Below, in pieces: positions 33,886 to 48,200 of a DNA stretch of 64,000 nucleotides; position 1 is the first letter of the stretch; every line of letters begins with the position of its first letter. This DNA is from Heterobilharzia americana (Eukaryota > Platyhelminthes > Trematoda > Strigeidida > Schistosomatidae), in NCBI GenBank assembly GCA_944470555.2, contig OX104127.1, positions 112,930,741 through 112,994,740 on the forward strand, written 5' to 3'. The position numbers were made by a program, and so were the translations under genes. The notes under the pieces were generated by a model. That model was given only the letters and a program-made list of their open reading frames with translations, searched no databases and had not been told where the DNA came from.

Positions 33886-36800
33886 GTATGTCTTTTAATT
33901 TGTAATTAACATATGCTGTAAGGGACGCCACACTGTGGGAACCAACAATGCTGCTGACTGGTCTCGTTTGCCTATATATTCAGTTACTGAACAAACGGGT
34001 GTGGATGAGTTTTTCAGTATTGCCAAGCTTGCCAACCAGGAATTTAAAGCCCGTAAGATTCATTTTATTCCATATTTTGCTTTCAGAGAAGAAGAATATC
34101 CGGTTACTCACTGACTCTGAAGTAATTGGTATCCAGACTACTTCCGAGCGTCTGAAAATTTCTGAAGTTCAGAATCTCTATAGAAGATGCCTCAAGATAC
34201 CCAGAAGTTAAGTAAAATTTCATTTGCTTGGAAATTTCGGATCACTTTATCACACTAGAAATTCCACGGGATATCTGGAGGTTGATATACCGTAGCTTCT
34301 TAAAGTTGGTGGATGTTCTTAAAGTACTTCGTGATAAAATAGTATAGCTGGACACAGTAAATAGAAAGATCTAGCTTCAGTCCGTGGTGTCGTTCAGGTT
34401 TGTGGTCATTTGTTATGCAAAGCAACTTCATGTCGTTGTATGTTGGTCAGGAATCACGGATAAAAACATTTTCCTGAATATTTATCTTTACTATCGAACG
34501 GGATTCACTGTTTTTCTCGCCATATTTTCGATGGTAAAAGCGAGTTTATCTGGTGGAACGTGTTATAACCACCAGCGTTCCTAAAATTAGTCAGGTTCTG
34601 CGCTGATGATTTTTACGCAGTTGCGTACATTTCATCGGATATCCGGATAGGTATAGATCATGTATTAGCTAGCGAATATTACTCTCAGGCTGACTAGTAA
34701 GGTTCGATTCAAGTAGAAATAAGCCGTAGATGAGATGCCCACTTAGTATATATGTACTGGTTGTATAGAAACCTAGTTAAAGGAAGTAACATTCACACAA
34801 GTGGTTTGCAGTAATCTAAGTTCTACCAAATGGAATTATACATGAGTAAGAAAGGACTTGTGCGATTAATAGTTTTTTCCGTGGTTTCAAGTCCGAGGAG
34901 TCCTTCTAGTAGAAGTGATAGGAACACGGATATAAAAACTAAGGAAAGCATTTTTCAGTGGAATCAGAACGCTTTTTATTTTGTATTACTACTTTGCTGA
35001 GATGAATTATTTGGACATTATCACCGAGCTTATGACCAGTCTTCACCTGGCAAATCCAGTAGTTCGGAATCTTGAAGTTTTCTGTGTTTACTGCCCTGTG
35101 AATACACACTGGAGTTCCTAAATTGTGCTCACATAGTTAACTATTTGTTGTAGTATCTCTGGAGATGCATAGTTATTTTCCGAAGTAACTTTTGCCTTTT
35201 TGTGAAGCAGTTGATTGGGTTGGCAAATGCATGCACGTATTTAACTCCAAAATGTAATCTTAGGCAAAGCTGAGAATGCTATATTGAATCTTCGTTTTCT
35301 GATTTACAAGCCTTTTAATTTGTACTGGTTTATCTGCCATTTTAATCAAACAAACAAAGAGCTTCAGTGTAGAGTTATTGCTTTTGGTTGGTTACAGGCC
35401 CAAATGGAATACAGAAATGTCAGCTGATGCATTGGATAACCTTGAAAGAGAAGAGTTTTTAAATTGGAGACGATCATTAGCTTTGTGAGTTTTGGATATA
35501 AACGAGTGCCAGTTATTCGTTAAATTCAATGTGATTTCATTTGAGTACTCAGTGTTTTTATAAAGTCTCAAGATCTTTTTGAGAACTTATTTTTATCAGC
35601 GTGATCACTACCAGAACTAGGTGCTTTTATGGGTGGAATATCATTGGCTAGTAGATATTTTTAGAGATATAGGTTTACAAAACAAGCTAAGATATAGCCC
35701 ATTGGCTTGGGGAATCGGCTTTCAAACAGTGAGTCCTGGGTGATTTCTGCCCTCACTTCCTGGGTGTGGTTGGTACCATAATCTTTTACACATCAAGTGT
35801 GGCTCATAGCTTAGCAAATGAACGTGTACCTGGTAGATCTGCATTCATTAATTGATTATTGATCGTCTAAGTGCCCAGTTATCTGGTAGATGATATTTGT
35901 TATTCTGCGGTTTATATTTCCCAATCAATGAAGAACCGAAGATAGTTTTCATTGACCTTCCGAACAAATATTCAGATTTTGAGTCATCACACTTCATCTG
36001 TTCAGAAGTTGGATTGTTTTCAACCTTTTAAGGACGAAACAAATTCTCGTCAACTGAGAATTGAAGAAGAGAAGAATTGGATGTAAAAATATCCTTTGCC
36101 TAGTTAAAAACAACAGTGAGAGAAATCAAGAGATGCTGCGACATCGCAAGCTGTGCAACATTAATCATCACGTATAGGTTACTTACCTCAGATTACGTTA
36201 GGAGGATGCTGAGCAAATTCATTACCAGACTATTCTGCAGATCATTGTGTATACTAAATTGTACCTCAGTTCAAGTATTTTCAGTCCACGTGTATATGCA
36301 AGTCATTCATTCTGCAAAATGATAAAGTTGTCTGGGTATAAATTCTGCACGAAATAAAGTCAGGATTGTCTAAATATGAAGGAGGTAACAAAAACAAGCC
36401 GAATTAAGTGAACCCCCGTAAACTGACGTATCGTGCGTGAGATGAAAATTATAGTGAATTATACGCTAAGAAGTTTAAGTTTGTGATTCATGTACTTATT
36501 ACACAGCATGTTGACGAGTACAAAATTTAATTTGAGGTATGGATTACACAGGGCTCAAACCAGATTTTCGTTTCTCATTCACTTATCTTTCTGTTAAATG
36601 AGGTGTGGTAACTTGGGTTGTTACAAAATAATGCCACATCCCATATCAATACTGGCTAACTGTTATGTAAATACCAGCACCAAATCATGGCTGTCTCAGT
36701 CTCATTCATAATACAGAACTATTTGTCCTACAAAACTAAGTAACTACATTATTATTATTTTTCCCTTGGGTTCCTAGTGGAACATAGAGCTTCAGTAGCA

Positions 36801-39800
36801 CGCCTCCGTTGCACTTTGTTCTCTGCAGTCTTTTGGACCTGGCTTCACGACTGTCCAGAAACTTTCATTTCTTCCTCACATGATCTCCATGTCACCCTTG
36901 CCTCGGACGCCCAATTCCTCGTTTCTCCTTTGAATTCCACTCGAGAGCCTGCTTTGACACATGATGTCCTAAATCGGCCTTCTCAGTTTATGCCCAATCC
37001 AGTCCATCTCCACTTTCTTCTGCATATTTGTTGGGTGATAGGTTCTTGGTTGATTCGTCCCCAAAATTCCTTGCTGCTTATTCTTTCTGGCAATCCATCT
37101 CATATTCAGTATCGAGTGAGCGTAGGTGGCAGCTGTTGATGAATGTCTGTAGTTTCTTGGAAGTGCTTTTCGTGACGCGCCAAGTTTCCGAACCATATAG
37201 CAGCACTGACTTGACGATGGTGTTGAAAATCCGAATCTTGTTCTTTGTGCTGAATACAGTAGATCTCCACACTCATTTCAAATTAATGAGGGCCTGTCTT
37301 TCTTTTCCGATCCTGGCTGCTTTGACATCCTCATCTGTGCCGCCTGTATTTGAAACAGTGCTGCCTAGATAGGTGAAAGAGACTACTTCCCTTAGGTTTC
37401 TCCCGTTGATGGTGATTGGTGCTTGTTGTTGGTTGGGTATCTTCATCACCTCTGTCTTCTCTATATTCACTTGAAGTCCTGTTTTCGCTGCCTCTTCTGT
37501 CAACTTGTTAGTTTTCGCCTATAGATCTTCGAGTTTGTGCGACATTAGACATAAATCATCATCGGTGGCGAAATGTAAATCTTCTAGGCTCTTTTCACCG
37601 ATCCAGCCAGCGTATGGCCATCTTCTCGCTCCTCACTGTTTGCTGTATGATCCAGTCCACCACTATCAAGAAGATCATGGGTTATAGTAGGTGGCAGCCT
37701 CGTCTTTACTTCAAAGGCGTCACTGAGCTTCCCATTGTGGATCACTTGGTACGTGGCCTTTTCATATAGCTGTTGAATGAGGTTGATAAAGACTAGTGGC
37801 ACTCCGTAGTGTTGAAGCAACTACCAAAATACTTCTCTGTCGACGCTGTCGAAGGCCTTTTCAAAGTCGATAAAGTTGAGGTAGAGAGTTGACTGGCATT
37901 CTATACTCTGTTCTATGACGATGCGTAGCGTAGTGTTGCAATTTGATCTCCTGGTTAACTAGTTCGCTAGTTACTAGCCGGTCTTAAGCCCGGATAAAGA
38001 GGGAAAGTTGGTCATAGGGCTAGCAACCCTACCCCGTAAAACCAATCCAATCCCTAAAGAAACTTCAAAGCACAAAGAAATTATAAAAAATAAAAACAAA
38101 CCTATTCCTCGCTGGAATCGGAGGGAAGAAATGACGCTGGTTGGTGAAAGCCTTAGGGAAGCCAGTTGGCCAATATGTCTTCTCTTCTCTCAATGAAAGC
38201 GAGGGTAAGAATGGGGAAATCGAATGTCCGAACCGTGTTTGAAGCTGGCTGGCAAGGCTGCTCAGATTGTAAAAGAAATGAGAAGATATAGTACAGAGGT
38301 GCTAGGAATCTGCGATAACAGATGGAATGGAAGTGGACTCTGAGCCGTCAACTGAAGAGTCAATAATCTACTCCGATATTGTCACCCAAACGAAAACCAC
38401 GAGCACACAGAGGGAGTGACTATCATAATTTCCCCACGAACATCGAAGGCTCTCATGCAGTGGGAACCAGTCTCCTCTAGGATCATGACAGCAAGATTCA
38501 ACTCAAAAGGACGGAAAGTCACAGTCATTCAGTGCTACGCGCCAACAAATAATGGAGATGAAGAGAAGAAGGAGGAATTCTGCAGACAACTGCAATCAGT
38601 ACTGGACAATGACTCCAGTTGGCGACATCGAAATTCTAATGGGTGGGGTAACATGAATGCCAAACTGAGGGCTTGACAGCACAGAAAGAGAATTGATCAG
38701 GGACCGAGAGTCACTCGGTGAAATGAATGAGAATGGAAAACTGTTTGCAGATTTCTGTGCATTCAACGATTGAGTGATTGGAGGTAGTATGTACAAACAA
38801 AAGGATATTCACAAGGCAGGGACATTGATTTGATTTCACCAGATGGACACACTAAAAACCGGATTGACTCCATTTCAATGTGAAGAAAGTGGAGACGCAG
38901 CCTACTGGACACAAGATGAAGAAGGGGAGCATATGTAGGTTCAGACCACTCACTGTCTAGTGCAAGGAACTTTCAAAGTCAAATTGAAAGCCTTCAAAAA
39001 AGCTGGTGATAGACCACAGTTCATGTTCAACACCCAGAACGGAAACTGAAGGACGAAACTACAAAGGACATCTTCACATCAGCCATCAGGAAAAGATGGG
39101 AGACATTGAGCAACATTACTGAGAAAACCTGCACGGGAGAACACTGGAACTCTTTGAAAGAGATGTGGAAAGAAACCTGCATAACCGTACTAGGAGGGAA
39201 GAGGAAACAAGACAAGGAATGGATCTCGACGAACACATGGAAGCTGATAGACGAGAGGAAGATGGTGGGCAGAAGTTGAACCAGTGCAAGGATGCACAAC
39301 GGAAAGAAGCACTGAGTACAACGTATAAAACACTACACTGGACAAAGAAGTGAAGAAGAGTGCGCGCAAAGAGAAAAGACACTTCTACGACACATTGGCA
39401 AGTGGAGCGAAACAGGCTGCAGGTAGGAGAGACAGAGACCTGACAACATTATGTCAAGTGACCAGGTTACTATCCGGGAAGAGATCAACGCAGACGAAAC
39501 CAATGGAAGATGGTGAGGGAAATTTAGTTGCCAAGGGGAAGAAACAAAGGAAACGATGGGCTGACCACTTCAAAAAGCTCTTGAATCGACCACCACCACC
39601 TGCAACTCGTCCAGAAATACCACCAGGAGTCACAGAACTATTAGTGAACACAGTCCCTCCGACAACAGCAGAAGTCCTGAATGCCATAAAACTGCTGAGA
39701 GTCGGGAAAGCAGCAGGACCAGATGTTGTTCCACCAGAAGCACTCAAAACAGGCACAGAGACGACAGCGAACATGCTCACACCACTTTTGCAGAAGGTTT

Positions 39801-42214
39801 GGAAGGAAGGAAAAGTACCTGCAGGTTGATTGGAAGAAGGGTTACCTTGTCAAACTTCCAAAGAAGGGAGACCTAAGTCTTTGCAAGAACTGGCGAGGAA
39901 TCGTGCTCCTGTCCCTGTCACTCCAAGTAAAATATTAAGCCGCATCATCCTGGAGATACTAATAGATGCGCTGGACCTGGGCTGGATTCTGGAAGTTACC
40001 ACAAAAAAGTCCTGATATTGTATTATCCTATCCTGTATGATATCGGTTGACCTGTTGGTACTCAATAGTAAAACTACAGCAAGGAAATTTATTTTGATTC
40101 CACTCACTTGGAAATAAATTTCTCTAGTATTGAATGGTTTTAGTTTATTTTATGCCCTTATTTGCTTATATTAGCTGCCAACTGGCCTGGTTTTCTATTT
40201 GTAGACATGGATTAGTATGTGCTAAAAATAATTTTGTTACTTTTCCTTGACTATAAAAAGTCCGATCAATCCCGAATGTCAAAAAGCGCTAACTACTTTT
40301 ATTTTGTAGGCTAGAAGAGAAAGATGGCATAGTTCTTACCCCTTTTGAACGGAATTTAGAATTTTGGCGTCAATTGTGGCGAGTCGTAGAACGCAGTGAC
40401 ATAGTTGTACAGGTGGTCGATGCCCGCCAACCACTTTTATATTATTGTGAAGATTTGGAAACGTATATCCATGAAGTGGATCCCAGCAAAACTTCTGTGG
40501 TTCTTGTTAATAAGTCTGATTTTCTTACGGGCCAACAACGGTATGTTTTTAAAGTAGCAATAATAAGGGTAAAAGTATTAATGTATTTATGTTAACTTTA
40601 TGTTCGATACTAACATGGGAGGCCTTGGTTTCGAATATTAGAACGTAATTTAACCTTTTGAGCTAAGATTAGGTGGTAAAAGTATACCTGCTAACAAATT
40701 TCATTTGTATAGTTGAATTCAATATTAGAAATAAGATGTTACATTAACTGCTGTTGATTAGTTACTAATTTCAACCGAATGAATATCATTACTTTTCAAG
40801 TGGGTTTTCATCATCGATTGGTTTTAGATGGGGCTTGAACACATTACTGTCAGTTTTCCTAGCGAGCTCATTGCCATTCAGTCAGTGGGTCGGATTTCAA
40901 TGGTTTACTTGTTCTAACTCGTGTCAAAGTGTGATATAGTGCTAGCAGCACCCTCATCGGCGTGAACCCGTCTGCATTTCCCACCCAACAGATAGACAAA
41001 ACCAAATTAGAAATTTACACAGAAGTATGCCGGTTCAAGTTGCTACATTTCACATCAGCTAATATGTTATTGATGACAAAGTTAAAGAGCAGTGGCGAAG
41101 TCGGGTAGTCCTGCTTCATCCAGCTAATGGTTTGGAATATTGGAATTATTTAGCGGTATACCTTCGCTCTAACTAAGGTTTTGAAGTAAATGACTTTCAA
41201 GATGTTAACAAACTTCCTAGAAACACCTCTTTGGCAGACAGTTCCAGAGCACAGCCTCGTCCAGCGAATCGAAGGCAGCCACAATTTTGAGTAATACAAC
41301 GATTGTTGATCTGCAGTATGTGTAGTGGTATTCGGACCTCCAGTTGAGAGTAGACACGTGATCACTGCACGCAAGTATTGAGGGAAATTTGACCCACTCC
41401 TTGTGAATCAGTTTTTCACACGTTTTTTTCCTGGCATATGAAGTATGATAACAGCCAACACTTTAGACGCCACTGGTGGCAGTTTGATACTTTGATGGGT
41501 ACAACAATGACTTGGTTCCAGAGTAATGGAACACTCAACCTGCCATACCTTCCCAAAAAATGTAATTAGCTCCTTAACTACAATCCCAACCCTACCCGTA
41601 AAAGGAGCCGGGATTAGGTTGTTTAGGTCGACTGCTTTATGACTCTCTAGAACTTGAATCGCCCTACGTACATCCGCTTCGTTAGGTCGATCGCTATTAA
41701 GCCAGCGTGGAGCACAAGACATTCAGATTGATGTTTTTGGAGTACTAGATCAATTGAACTGCTTTATGAAGTGCTGCACCCATCATTCTAGGTTTCTATG
41801 AAAGTTAATGATGACTGTACCATCTTATTCACAAACGGTCTCAATGATTCCAGGCTTACTGCTGCTGGTGACTCGAATGAACTGAAACGGCTTCTAAATG
41901 TTGCCAGATGCAGCTTCCATTTCCACTTCACTCGAACGTTGTCACCACCTGGTCTCGTGCTCTTTACGCAAAACCTTTGTTATCTACTACGTAGGGGACG
42001 TAGGGGCACACCATTGTACTCAGTACCTTTCGGGATATACCGGTCAGGGTCAAGAAGTTGTGAGGAGCTTCCAGAAACCCAGTGTTTATTGGTAAGACTC
42101 TCTTCAAGACCGCAAGCAGTCTAGCTCCTCGTTTCCATGACGTCTTGTTGATGCAGCCAATGCTCACCTATACTTTCTGATGATTAAACAGCTTGGCTCG
42201 AATATAGCTCCGTT

Positions 42215-42294
<80 letters not shown>

Positions 42295-45200
42295 CAACAC
42301 TAGGTGCATCCAGTTCGTTTGCATTGACCCACTTTGGACGATGATTTTGATGGCCGAAAAAACGCAAGATGAACTTGGCACACACTAAAGCGTGATTCTC
42401 CAGCTAGCACTACATTATCTGTCAAGTGCACATGAAAGAGAAGGTCACTCAGATGACGGGAGTCAGTCTGAAACAAGCCCCGTACCTTGGTTTCATGCCT
42501 GTTTGCACTCATCATCAAGGTTTATCTGCAACCATGTTCTCTCGGTGATTGGAACTGGCATCACTTAGTGATAAAGTTAGAGACGTAACCACTAGGCTAT
42601 TCAGACTACAGCTTACCGCCTTTAAAACTGGTTTATGTACACTAATTCGTCACCAGTAGGTAACTGATTTAGTTATTTTTTATTCAATACTCACCACTGA
42701 TCGAATCAGTTTTGCAGTGTGACCACTGAGCGGAGTGACGACACTGGAGTGCTCTGTATTTTGGTGTCGACGGCAGAACTCATCCTTCACTGCATCGGGA
42801 CTATAGTCAGTTGGGGCATGTGGATAGAGACGAAGAGATAGCGTTCCGCTTGCCAGTTACTTCTCACTCCAATCGAACCTTCCAGCCTAGCAGCACATTG
42901 ACGATTGTTGATGAAAATCCAGTCGACTAATTCAGCTTTGGCACACTTAGTGTGACACCAAGACCACCAAGGTCGTTCGCTGACACCACAAGGTCACTGG
43001 ATGGGTGCCTTGTGAATACCTTTTTGAGCTGACGGATTAGGAATTTATTCGAAGAACTTACTTAGGATTTTACACATAGGCCCCTGAGATACTGGGATAC
43101 ATCAGTAACGCTGAGATCAGATATGCAGTTTTGGGTTATAGAGGTAAGTTTTTTGATGAGGTTGTGAGCCTTCATTGGCTCATATAGCTGGAGCATGTTA
43201 CTCATGTGCAGTAAACATCTACTTTATCGCACAATATTAGCTGAAGTAGGTTTAAACTGGAAAAAGGTTAGAGGTGGCCACATTAAAACGTAGTATCTCT
43301 TCATTAAATCTCTGACTGTTCTGAACCGTTTGCATCAAGGCAAAATTGCAGATTATAGTCCACGTGACAACGAAAATCGGTGGTTGAAGACTCTAGGTGG
43401 TATAGCTTATAATCGACCTGTGGTACGGATGCATCTACACATTATCTTTCTTGCAGTCATCATATAGAATTTTATGACTTTCTACTACTTCATGAGTTGT
43501 ATCAACTGGGACAATCAAGCAGTAGTGTCAGGTCCCTTATTTTTATTGACTAGTTTGAATACATGGATGTCTAAAAACACCACATGTTACTTAACGTCAT
43601 TTGGATATTCATCTGGCGTAGATGTTAAAACTCGTGTCTGTTTAGTTTCATCTCCGAATCTCCCAGTCTTGAAAATGCTTGCAAACTAATTGTTCAGAAA
43701 TCTGAAATAATTATCAGGTATAGGTTTTTTCAGTTAAAAGGTTTCCAAATTTATTTCCCAAACAACTTTTTGTCAATTGTTATTTTGGATGGTTCGCTTT
43801 TTTGGCAGAAAAAGAGTGCTGATTTGGCGGCGAAGAGTAAAACTAATTAAAGTTTGTGTGTGTGTGAAAATCACCAAATGAAGAGGCGTTGGGAATCCTA
43901 GATAATCTACATGAAAAGTATCGTTTTGACACTAGACATACTTTGTATTTACGTAAGTCACACAGTGTTTGAAAAAGTCCGTTTGCTCACATCTAGGTTA
44001 ATCAAAGGCATTATCAGCTTGACAAATCAATATTATAACCATCGGATTATTTGAATAACTGAAAGCAATGCTTTCACTTGTGTTCGAAAATATCATGTGA
44101 CTTTGGTTGGTTTTTTTAATTCCCCTGGCAGCGAATAAGTTTTGTTACTGTTCTTCCATCTCTCTTAGCCTCAATCATGTGGTAGCTTGGAAGAAGTAAG
44201 CTTTTTCAACTATGAAATCAAAACGGTATGGTCCAATTTCATAGCGTTTTGATACAGTTAGTCTTTTCTGTATGGTACGCTATGCACTTATCAACATTCC
44301 GTATTGATACCCAGGACTCTCGGGACAATACTTCGAAAAACAGTTGGTCTTGTGAAGCAATAACTTCGAACAGTGTTCTGTGCGTCATAACCGACATCAA
44401 TTTACCCAGTGAATAAGTTCCAGGGTGAACTGGACGTAATAAAGTTTTAGAAAACGCCCAATCAGTACGAAACAGCAGTTACTTCCTGAGGATTAAAGAA
44501 AGATTTCGATCAGGGGCCAACTAAGTTTTTTCAGATGACAAGTTGCATTCTCTCACTCTTTATTGTGTTCATTACTTATTTTTGAACATATCGAGTTATA
44601 CGCTGAAAATCCTGACGGTAGTGTTTGAAAGAATGCCTGCTATCATATTGTACATGTTGACTGGAGAAAGTGATGTGCAACATTTTGAACAAAAGCAGCA
44701 TAGTTTAAAGTCCTGTTTTCGTTCCACTTGTAGGCGTGATCAGATTTTAAGAGGATCATGAATTAAAGGGCTACTCTCACACTAGTATCCTTTAGTGTAC
44801 CATACTTTAGGTGTGACTTGTAATCCACTGGACGTATCTGGGGAGGATTGCTGAAATTTCTTCATTGAAAGAAACCATACAAGTGCAGTGGAGCTATGTA
44901 GAACAAGAATACAACTAACCAGCTACATATCGAGTGGTAATGTTGGTGTACAAGTTTCAAATAAAATATGATTACTTGAATTCAGCAGATGGATTGTGAT
45001 TTTCACTAAGCCTATAAGCCAAAACTACGTTATGAAGCAAATGAGAGTATTCAAATTTCTGATCAACCATTTTTCGAATTCCTAATATCGACAAAAAAGT
45101 GTTACTGTGAATAGGAGTTATCCGGTGTGGAGACACAGTTAGACGCACAACTTTTCCCTCTGAGACTCATTATATTAGAGATATCCGAAACAATGACAGT

Positions 45201-48200
45201 GTCTCCTGTATTCATACGGCTCCTTGGACCATTACGCAGTATTGTTAGGTTCTATTTCAATGCCGACTGACTGAGTCATATGGCTTTGTACCTGACCTAT
45301 GACCAGTATCGTATGATCGCCTGGTAGCTACATTATTGTGCGACCGTGGGTCACGTGTGTGACGTCATTCATGTACGTTTTATATTCATTCTTTTCACTT
45401 ATTTTTCTTAGGCTACTAAAGTATGTAAATTTTAGTTTAAACCTACTTATTTTTCTGAAATTGAAACTCGTTACTTTCATATGTATATCTAATTTTACCT
45501 CAGATTTGCTTGGGCACAATATTTCAAAACTTCTGGCATTAACGCTATATTTTGGTCAGCTGCTCTAGCTAGTGAACAGATACTGGAAAGAAATTGTACT
45601 GGTGCTCCTAATCTTAGTTGTGAATCAGAGAAAATATCTGATGAAAACTGTCAAAATTCTTTTGGCAATTCTGTAGAGGATTCGGCAGAATCAGACGCTG
45701 ATAGTGACGCTAGTACGGTTACGTTGTCTGGAGAGATCAAGAAACAGAATGTTGGTGCTATTGACTACTCTTCACAGCCATCTACTAAACTAGATTGTAA
45801 CGAATGTAACGTTTTCAGTAGTGTAACTGATGCAGAAGCATTCACCCAACCCATTCCGGAAGTTGTATCGAGTTCTACAGATTCAGATGCTAATGTTGAG
45901 GCGTGTGCCAAAACTCAGTAAGTTGGCTATTGTAGTATCAAAGTATAGTCATTATTAGCTATGTAATATATCAGTGGGGATGTAACTTAGAAACTTGGTT
46001 TACAAGCTTTGGGTCCCGAATTCCAACCCGGCTCCATCTACTTCGGCCTAGACCACTGGATAGTCGCGTATGCTCACATACAAGTGTGACTCACAGTCTG
46101 GTACATAAACTTGTACCAGTTTGGGTTGTACTATGTGTAATATAACACTTACTACTCTACTGTTTATTTCCCCTGTCAGGTTTTACCTAGGCCTTGTCAA
46201 TATTAAATGGAGCTGAATTTTGTTAGATGGAATTCTCGTCCTACCGAGAAAATTGCTCTGACATCAAAAAATGAGACTTTCGTTAATCTTAGGTATTTCT
46301 AGTGACATGCTATCACCTCGGTTTGTGGTAGTCAGTTTGTGAAAATGATGTATTTGATCGGTTTAAGGCAAACATTACGCAAGTTATTTGGTCACACATC
46401 ATCACAAACCAATTTTCGGTTTCAAGCACTTCGAAAAAACATCATTTCCCATGGTGTGGCTAATTAGCTAATATCTTTTCCCCCACACTTCTTTCATCGT
46501 AGTGGAACCACTTGATGATTTACTCATTCTATCTGTATTATTTGTTACTATTGTTAGCACGCATTTCCTCTGTTTTCTTAGTTTCTACATCTGTTACTTG
46601 TTCTGATGACTTGGGCCTACATAATAGCACTTTTGATTTTCTATATGCCTTCAATATGCAAATCTTACATCAAATTGATCATTTGGTCTCTGTACCAGAA
46701 ATCTTGGCTCCTTAGGTTATACAGGTACTACCTCATCGCGTACTAGATCCGAGTGTTATTGCTTTCTTAAATTTATGCGACAAATTTGTTGACTGATTGC
46801 GATTCACTGTGTGACTATTTATGAATACGATAGGTAGTGTTTGTTAGACTTGGAGCTAGGAAGCCCAATGATAAGTGGTCCTGTGTTTATTGTTTGATCA
46901 AATGGTTCGGTCAAATATCAGAAGTGCAACTATATTTCAGAGTTTTGATCTATGTTTGTACTTTCGATTTGCTTATCTATTGATTGTAATTTGTATAATG
47001 CGAATGAAGTGTGCATTTTACCATAATTCATCAGAAATTCTCCAGAAGTCTAAACATATGGATACAGTAGTCACTGATTCCGGTGAATCGGCAACAAGAT
47101 TGAGGCAATCAGTAAGACGAACTGTTCTTTTTAGCATTGTGCGCTAACCAAGTGATAACTGTTATTATCTGTTTCAGTTTCACTGATAATCTCTATGTCT
47201 AGCCAGCACCTAGTATTCAGAATGGAGCTATACTTCTGACTATGTGGCTGCCAACTTTAGGTTACATTAGCTGAGATTAATTTTTAGTCGGGGATCAGTG
47301 GACAGTAACGGCTCCTCTTGAAGCCCTCGCTGTAGACTTTGGCCAATTGTTGGTCCTAATAATTATGTCTTTGCCTGATCTGTAAGAAGCATACGGTTGA
47401 AAACCTTGTTAATGTTTTATTAAAAGCTTATTGTCTTATTGCTATATTAAAAAGGTAATTGGTCATACATCCGTTTCGATATTAAGCCGATTTCAGTTCT
47501 AACACACTTTACTATCGTATCCAAGGCTTTCTATGGGTGAGTTCAACGGTGCTTTTCAAAGAAATGGTAGATGTAGATGCTCCTTATGCGATATTTAATT
47601 CAGTGACTTACACATATTATGTAGACCGTACTAACACTTTTCGTATTAGGTGTTAGTTCTGGACTTTGGGATTGTTTTAAAGGAGCTGAGAGTCAATCAT
47701 TTTACCGTCAGCGAACTAGTAAATATATATTATCTTGAGTAGGTTCGAAAGACTTTGTTAGATCAGAACTAAAAGGGGTTAGGAGTGTGTCGTAGTTTGC
47801 TTGTGTCTTCTGTCTGAACATTTTTAAGCTGAATGAGTCAAAAGCTTTTCAGACTAGTCTTTTCTTCATATCATTTTCACCATTCTTTGTTTTCCCTCTT
47901 CCTATATGTTCACTCTGTGACCATGTTTCGATGCGGTTTACTTTTTTCATCTATGTCGTGTCAGTTTTGAATTTCAAGTAAAATAGCAGATGCAATGGAC
48001 CACAGTGTTTCAGTTTTATTCAAACCTTGTCTTCGTCTTTATCCTTTGATCACATTTTATCGTCGAATTTTCATCCTATGGCTATCGACTACTTTTGGTT
48101 ATTTTACTCGCATTTATCATTGTTTTTCTTGTATTTTGACATAATGATATTGGGTGTGGCAGCTTAGACAACCACAGAGTAATACCAATTCCTATTTTGA

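Noticed and set aside
33948..34211. Continuous 87-codon frame over LSG1 exons 2-3
   Set aside because: It reads through the 34-bp intron in the wrong frame for exon 2. The conserved DWSRLPIYSVTEQ is in another frame, so the spliced model is preferred.
36765..39960. Target-site duplication for the twin-primed RTE
   Set aside because: ACTAA occurs near both ends but not adjacent to the boundaries; too short to claim.
42164..42385. Frame with a long Tyr-Ile repeat
   Set aside because: It is a translation of the (TA)n microsatellite, as is the similar frame at 6595-6786.
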